A DNA stretch of 64,000 bases from Intestinibaculum porci (GTDB taxonomy: Bacteria; Bacillota_I; Bacilli_A; Erysipelotrichales; Coprobacillaceae): assembly GCF_003925875.1 (NCBI RefSeq), contig NZ_AP019309.1, positions 2,728,001-2,792,000 of the forward strand. Direction: 5' to 3'. Position numbers and translations under genes: made by a program. Numbering within the stretch: position 1 is the first letter of the stretch; every line of letters begins with the position of its first letter. Under the pieces are notes generated by a model. That model was not told the DNA's origin. It ran no database searches and worked only from the letters and a program-made list of their open reading frames with translations. Below, piece by piece: positions 61,383 through 64,000 of this stretch.

Positions 61383-62057
61383 ATGATCAAACAGCTGATT
61401 ATTAACGCTGATGACTATGGCATGTGTGAAAGTGTAACGCAGGGCATCCTGAAAGGCTTACACGATGGTGTCCTGACATCAACGACCGCTTTTATGAATA
61501 GTCCAACAATTGCGCAGGATTTAATATTATTAAAGCATACTTCTTATGGTTTAGGAGTGCATCTCAATGTCACCTTTGGCAAGCCTTTGACAAAAGGACA
61601 CAGCTTTATCAATAGCGAAGGCTTTTTCAAAAAGCCTAAAGACTATGGTGAAAAGATCATCATCGATGCAAAAGAACTCAAAGCAGAATGGCAGGCACAA
61701 ATCGAGAAGTTTATTGCCCTGACGCATCATCTTCCAGATCACATTGACTCGCATCACAATATCCACTTACTTTACCCAGAAGTTTTTGATGCTTTAGCGA
61801 AGCAGTATCATTTACCAGCACGCTCGATCACCTATCCGTGTGTCCACTTTACCGCTGACAAAGCGCAGTTAGATACGTTTAGACAAATTTTAAATAGCTA
61901 TGATGGCACTTTAGAAATCATGACCCATCCTGGTTACTGCGATGAAACCTTAAAGCAGTTATCTTCGCTTAATCAAGAGCGAGAAACAGAACTTGCCTTC
62001 TGGTGTCAGAGAGAAGTCAAAGAAGCTTTAAAAAACATTCACTTATCGACATTTTAA
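61383..62057 (+). CDS. ChbG/YdjC-family carbohydrate deacetylase
   Basis: 224 residues. LIINADDYGMCESV carries the metal Asp pair; GVHLNVTFGKPL and HIDSHHNIHL supply the His ligands; EIMTHPGYCDE follows near the C-terminus. Family members deacetylate diacetylchitobiose or related N-acetyl sugars. No chitobiose PTS is beside it. AGGAGGTG precedes the ATG at 61383. Confidence 0.88.
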   Translation: MIKQLIINADDYGMCESVTQGILKGLHDGVLTSTTAFMNSPTIAQDLILLKHTSYGLGVHLNVTFGKPLTKGHSFINSEGFFKKPKDYGEKIIIDAKELKAEWQAQIEKFIALTHHLPDHIDSHHNIHLLYPEVFDALAKQYHLPARSITYPCVHFTADKAQLDTFRQILNSYDGTLEIMTHPGYCDETLKQLSSLNQERETELAFWCQREVKEALKNIHLSTF

Positions 62058-62082
62058 AAGCCAGGAAAGCCTGGCCTTTTTA
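62058..62082 (+). terminator. Terminator of the deacetylase gene
   Basis: GCCAGG pairs with CCTGGC inside a longer imperfect stem, followed by TTTTT. Confidence 0.8.
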
Positions 62083-62652
62083 CGTGTTTTTCATTTTCAC
62101 AAATCTATTGACGACAAAGTAAGAAAATAAGCCGCAAACTGCGCCTAAACATAAACCGGCTAAAACATCGGTTGGATAATGGACCATCAGATAGTTACGA
62201 CTAAAGCCTACTAACAAAGCAAAGAGAAGAAATAACCATGAGTATTTCTTATTGAGACTCAGGAATAGCACCATCATTGCGGCCATGATGGAAGTTGAAT
62301 GACCAGAGGGAAAGGAATAGATTTCTCCTTCGACCGTTGCCCCGGTATATTTCCACCACCGCACATACTCGGCAATATGGGCATTATACGGACGACTGCG
62401 TCCAACCACATTTTTAATAAAAATGTTGGTGAAGAGAACGCCTAAAACAATAGCCGCTAATAACGCTAATCCCGTTTTTCTTGTTTTCTTGAAAAACAAA
62501 AGGATAATACCTAAGATTAAGACCGGATAACCTTTACTTAAATCACAGGAATAGGATACAAAACGCATAAAGGGCGTGAAAAAACCGTGGGTTGCCACGG
62601 CAAAGGCATGAATCGCTTTTAAAATGTTGTAATCAAATGCTTGATGAATCAT
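62080..62652 (-). CDS. PAP2-family membrane phosphatase
   Basis: 190 residues with about five membrane helices. The three phosphatase motifs are present: KNVVGRSRP, YSFPSGHSTS and SRNYLMVHYPTDVLAG. It likely dephosphorylates undecaprenyl pyrophosphate or phosphatidate. Two adjacent ATGs at 62655 and 62652 are possible; the second is better spaced from AAAGGAG. It overlaps the upstream EIIB-like gene by 20 bases. Confidence 0.88.
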   Translation of the reverse strand: MIHQAFDYNILKAIHAFAVATHGFFTPFMRFVSYSCDLSKGYPVLILGIILLFFKKTRKTGLALLAAIVLGVLFTNIFIKNVVGRSRPYNAHIAEYVRWWKYTGATVEGEIYSFPSGHSTSIMAAMMVLFLSLNKKYSWLFLLFALLVGFSRNYLMVHYPTDVLAGLCLGAVCGLFSYFVVNRFVKMKNT

Positions 62653-63220
62653 CATCTTCTCCTTTCACAAAATCTAAAATTTGTTTGAAAAGCTGCGCAC
62701 AGTCATAAGATGCAAAGACTTGTGGAGCGATGGGCTCCACATGCGCCTGCGGGACGCTTTCCTGAATCTGCGTAAGCGCATAACGCATTTGCGGGGCAAC
62801 GAGCACGAGTTCATGATCGTTTACCATGTCTTTGACTTCATCATAAGCGGCCGCTTCCACGCTATAAGGGGCGTGGTTATACTTTAAGAACGTGTTCATC
62901 TTTTGTGTAAAATAAGCTGATGTCAATCCCCCGCTGCAACAGATAATCACTTTCTTAAGCGGATTTTCTTTCCGAAAGACGCGCATCATGCCATCGAAAT
63001 TCTTTTTCGCATAGGCATAGCTGGAAAACTGATAATATAAATAGAAGATCACCTGATCATGATACAAAATGATTTCTTCGACAAAGCCATGATCATAGAA
63101 AAGAATCTTTCCCACTTTGTCCTGATCATAGAAAAGATATTCGTGATCAGTGACAATAAGATGATCATTTTTCAGTTGTCCTCGTAAATAGTATTTAAAG
63201 ATTTCCAGACAATCGCGCAT
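62633..63220 (-). CDS. EIIB-like (lactose/cellobiose PTS type) domain protein
   Basis: 195 residues. The first 90 are an unassigned alpha/beta segment rich in Tyr and Asp. From about residue 88, KKVIICCSGGLTSAYFTQKM followed by LVLVAPQMRYAL resembles the phospho-Cys loop and later strand of PTS EIIB of the lactose/cellobiose group. No EIIA or EIIC is nearby, so it is probably regulatory. The start at 63220 has AGAGGGGG upstream. Confidence 0.6.
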   Translation of the reverse strand: MRDCLEIFKYYLRGQLKNDHLIVTDHEYLFYDQDKVGKILFYDHGFVEEIILYHDQVIFYLYYQFSSYAYAKKNFDGMMRVFRKENPLKKVIICCSGGLTSAYFTQKMNTFLKYNHAPYSVEAAAYDEVKDMVNDHELVLVAPQMRYALTQIQESVPQAHVEPIAPQVFASYDCAQLFKQILDFVKGEDDDSSSI

Positions 63221-63298
63221 AATAAGCCCCCTCTTCATTATATCAATTTTTTATACGCATGTAAAAAAGGTATTCCCTGCCCTTCTCGAGAAATAGCG

Positions 63299-63307
63299 TG
63301 CTATAAT
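63299..63307 (+). promoter_or_regulatory. Extended -10 promoter of the aminopeptidase gene
   Basis: TGC followed by TATAAT (63302-63307) forms an extended -10; no clear -35. Confidence 0.55.
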
Positions 63308-63324
63308 AGGGGCAGGTGATAAAA

Positions 63325-64000
63325 ATGAAAGAATTACAGAAAATATTAAAAGAAAGACATATTAAATATTACATTATTCCAACGGATGATGATCATCAGA
63401 GTGAAATGGTTGGTGATTTCTATCAGTTCCGTCGTTACCTCTCCCACTTTACCGGTTCTGCCGGGACCCTTTTAGTTGGTCAGGATGACGCTTATTTATG
63501 GACGGATGGCCGTTATTTCCTGCAGGCACAGGAGCAGCTGCCAAATGATATTACACTCATGAAAATGCGTATGCCCGGGGTGCCAACCTTAAGTGAATTT
63601 CTCGCACAGCACTTAGAAGAAGATGATGTCTTAGGCTTTGATGGTCAGGTTATGAACGCTTCTTTTATTCTTGATTTAGAAGAAGAATTACCTTTTGACT
63701 TAAAGTTTGAAGATGTCGACCTCAGCTATATCTGGAAAGATCGTCCAAAGCGCTCTCATGAAGCGGTTTATTTATATGATGATACTTATAATGGCATGGA
63801 TTATAAGATCAAATTAGAATGGGTGCGTGATTATATGGATGCCAATGAGATCAATCATCATTTAATTGCCTCATTAGATGATATTGCCTGGCTCTTTAAT
63901 ATCCGCGGAAATGATATTCCATGTACCCCCGTTGCCCTCGCCTTTGCGATCGTCCACGAAACAACCGCCACATTGTATTTGCAGAAAGGGACATATGATC
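63325..64000 (+). CDS. pepP: Xaa-Pro aminopeptidase (M24B), 3'-truncated by the window
   Basis: The first 225 codons are seen, and the frame is open at the right edge. It begins MKELQKILKERHIKYYIIPT, then RRYLSHFTGSAGTLLVG and YLWTDGRYFLQA, the creatinase-N domain of M24B aminopeptidases. LDDIAWLFNIRGNDIP opens the second N-terminal subdomain. The metal-binding catalytic domain lies beyond the window. It cleaves the N-terminal residue before proline. AGGTGAT precedes the ATG. Confidence 0.9.
   Translation, partial: MKELQKILKERHIKYYIIPTDDDHQSEMVGDFYQFRRYLSHFTGSAGTLLVGQDDAYLWTDGRYFLQAQEQLPNDITLMKMRMPGVPTLSEFLAQHLEEDDVLGFDGQVMNASFILDLEEELPFDLKFEDVDLSYIWKDRPKRSHEAVYLYDDTYNGMDYKIKLEWVRDYMDANEINHHLIASLDDIAWLFNIRGNDIPCTPVALAFAIVHETTATLYLQKGTYD

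Overview
The window looks like a chromosome segment of a low-to-moderate GC Gram-positive bacterium of the Bacillota. The class is most likely Erysipelotrichia; this is an inference from the gene families, not a computed placement. The signs are strong AGGAGG-type ribosome sites, sigma-A promoters, tight unidirectional operons, a mannose-family PTS with a DUF956 partner, an unmodifiable-type PII protein, RNase J, lipoprotein-type Opp binding proteins and a PerR-like Fur regulator. Nearly all of it is housekeeping and carbon or nitrogen uptake. There is no rRNA, no CRISPR array, no complete insertion sequence and no prophage. One tRNA (His) is present.

Layout. Bases 1-900 hold an unrecognised reading frame running off the left edge, tRNA-His with its promoter and terminator, and a structured stretch that may be a small RNA. 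Bases 900-10900 hold a lipoprotein, a stand-alone OppA, a divergent heavy-metal-domain protein and ArsR-type regulator, a DUF389 membrane protein, DegV, a YigZ/IMPACT protein that may be translated without a leader, the amtB-glnB ammonium operon, a divergent dUTPase-like protein and a Lys-rich secreted protein. Bases 10900-25500 run leftward: a nucleoid-associated-type protein, glgB-glgP-DUF1292, an AAA-ATPase/nuclease-like protein, then pulA-pth-mfd. GlgB carries a 112-residue histone-H1-like tail. Bases 25600-30200 hold an AI-2E transporter and a compact SOS-like pair: a Y-family polymerase and a divergent LexA-like autoproteolytic repressor, with a dyad over the polymerase promoter. Bases 30200-39500 hold manLMN plus DUF956 and oppABCDF. 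Bases 39700-47500 hold mscS, a second degV, rnjA with a metallophosphoesterase-like partner, a flippase-like protein and groES-groEL. Bases 47500-50770 form a visibly more A+T-rich accessory segment, with a decayed surface-protein fragment, a 700-residue repeat-bearing secreted Ig-like protein and a palindromic element, flanked on both sides by copies of one short repeat. Bases 51100-64000 return to housekeeping: a phosphatase, nanE with an HD hydrolase, proA, hflX, perR-rubrerythrin-HAD, Nudix, FMN reductase, trmL, rdgB, a ChbG/YdjC deacetylase, PAP2, an EIIB-like protein and a truncated Xaa-Pro aminopeptidase.

How the parts fit. The glycogen enzymes (branching enzyme, phosphorylase, debranching pullulanase), the mannose-type PTS and the Opp system describe a saccharolytic, peptide-using fermenter. 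Three sequences resembling CcpA cre sites sit upstream of glgB, the opp operon and the secreted Ig-like protein, which would place them under catabolite control. PerR with rubrerythrin fits an anaerobe handling peroxide.

The points most worth a second look are the H1-like tail on GlgB, a groES promoter bracketed by two widely separated CIRCE half-sites, the dyad-controlled LexA-like/DinB pair, the repeat-flanked accessory segment, and several enzymes with altered catalytic motifs (the metallophosphoesterase at 43506, the Nudix protein at 58491 and the dUTPase-like protein at 9694).
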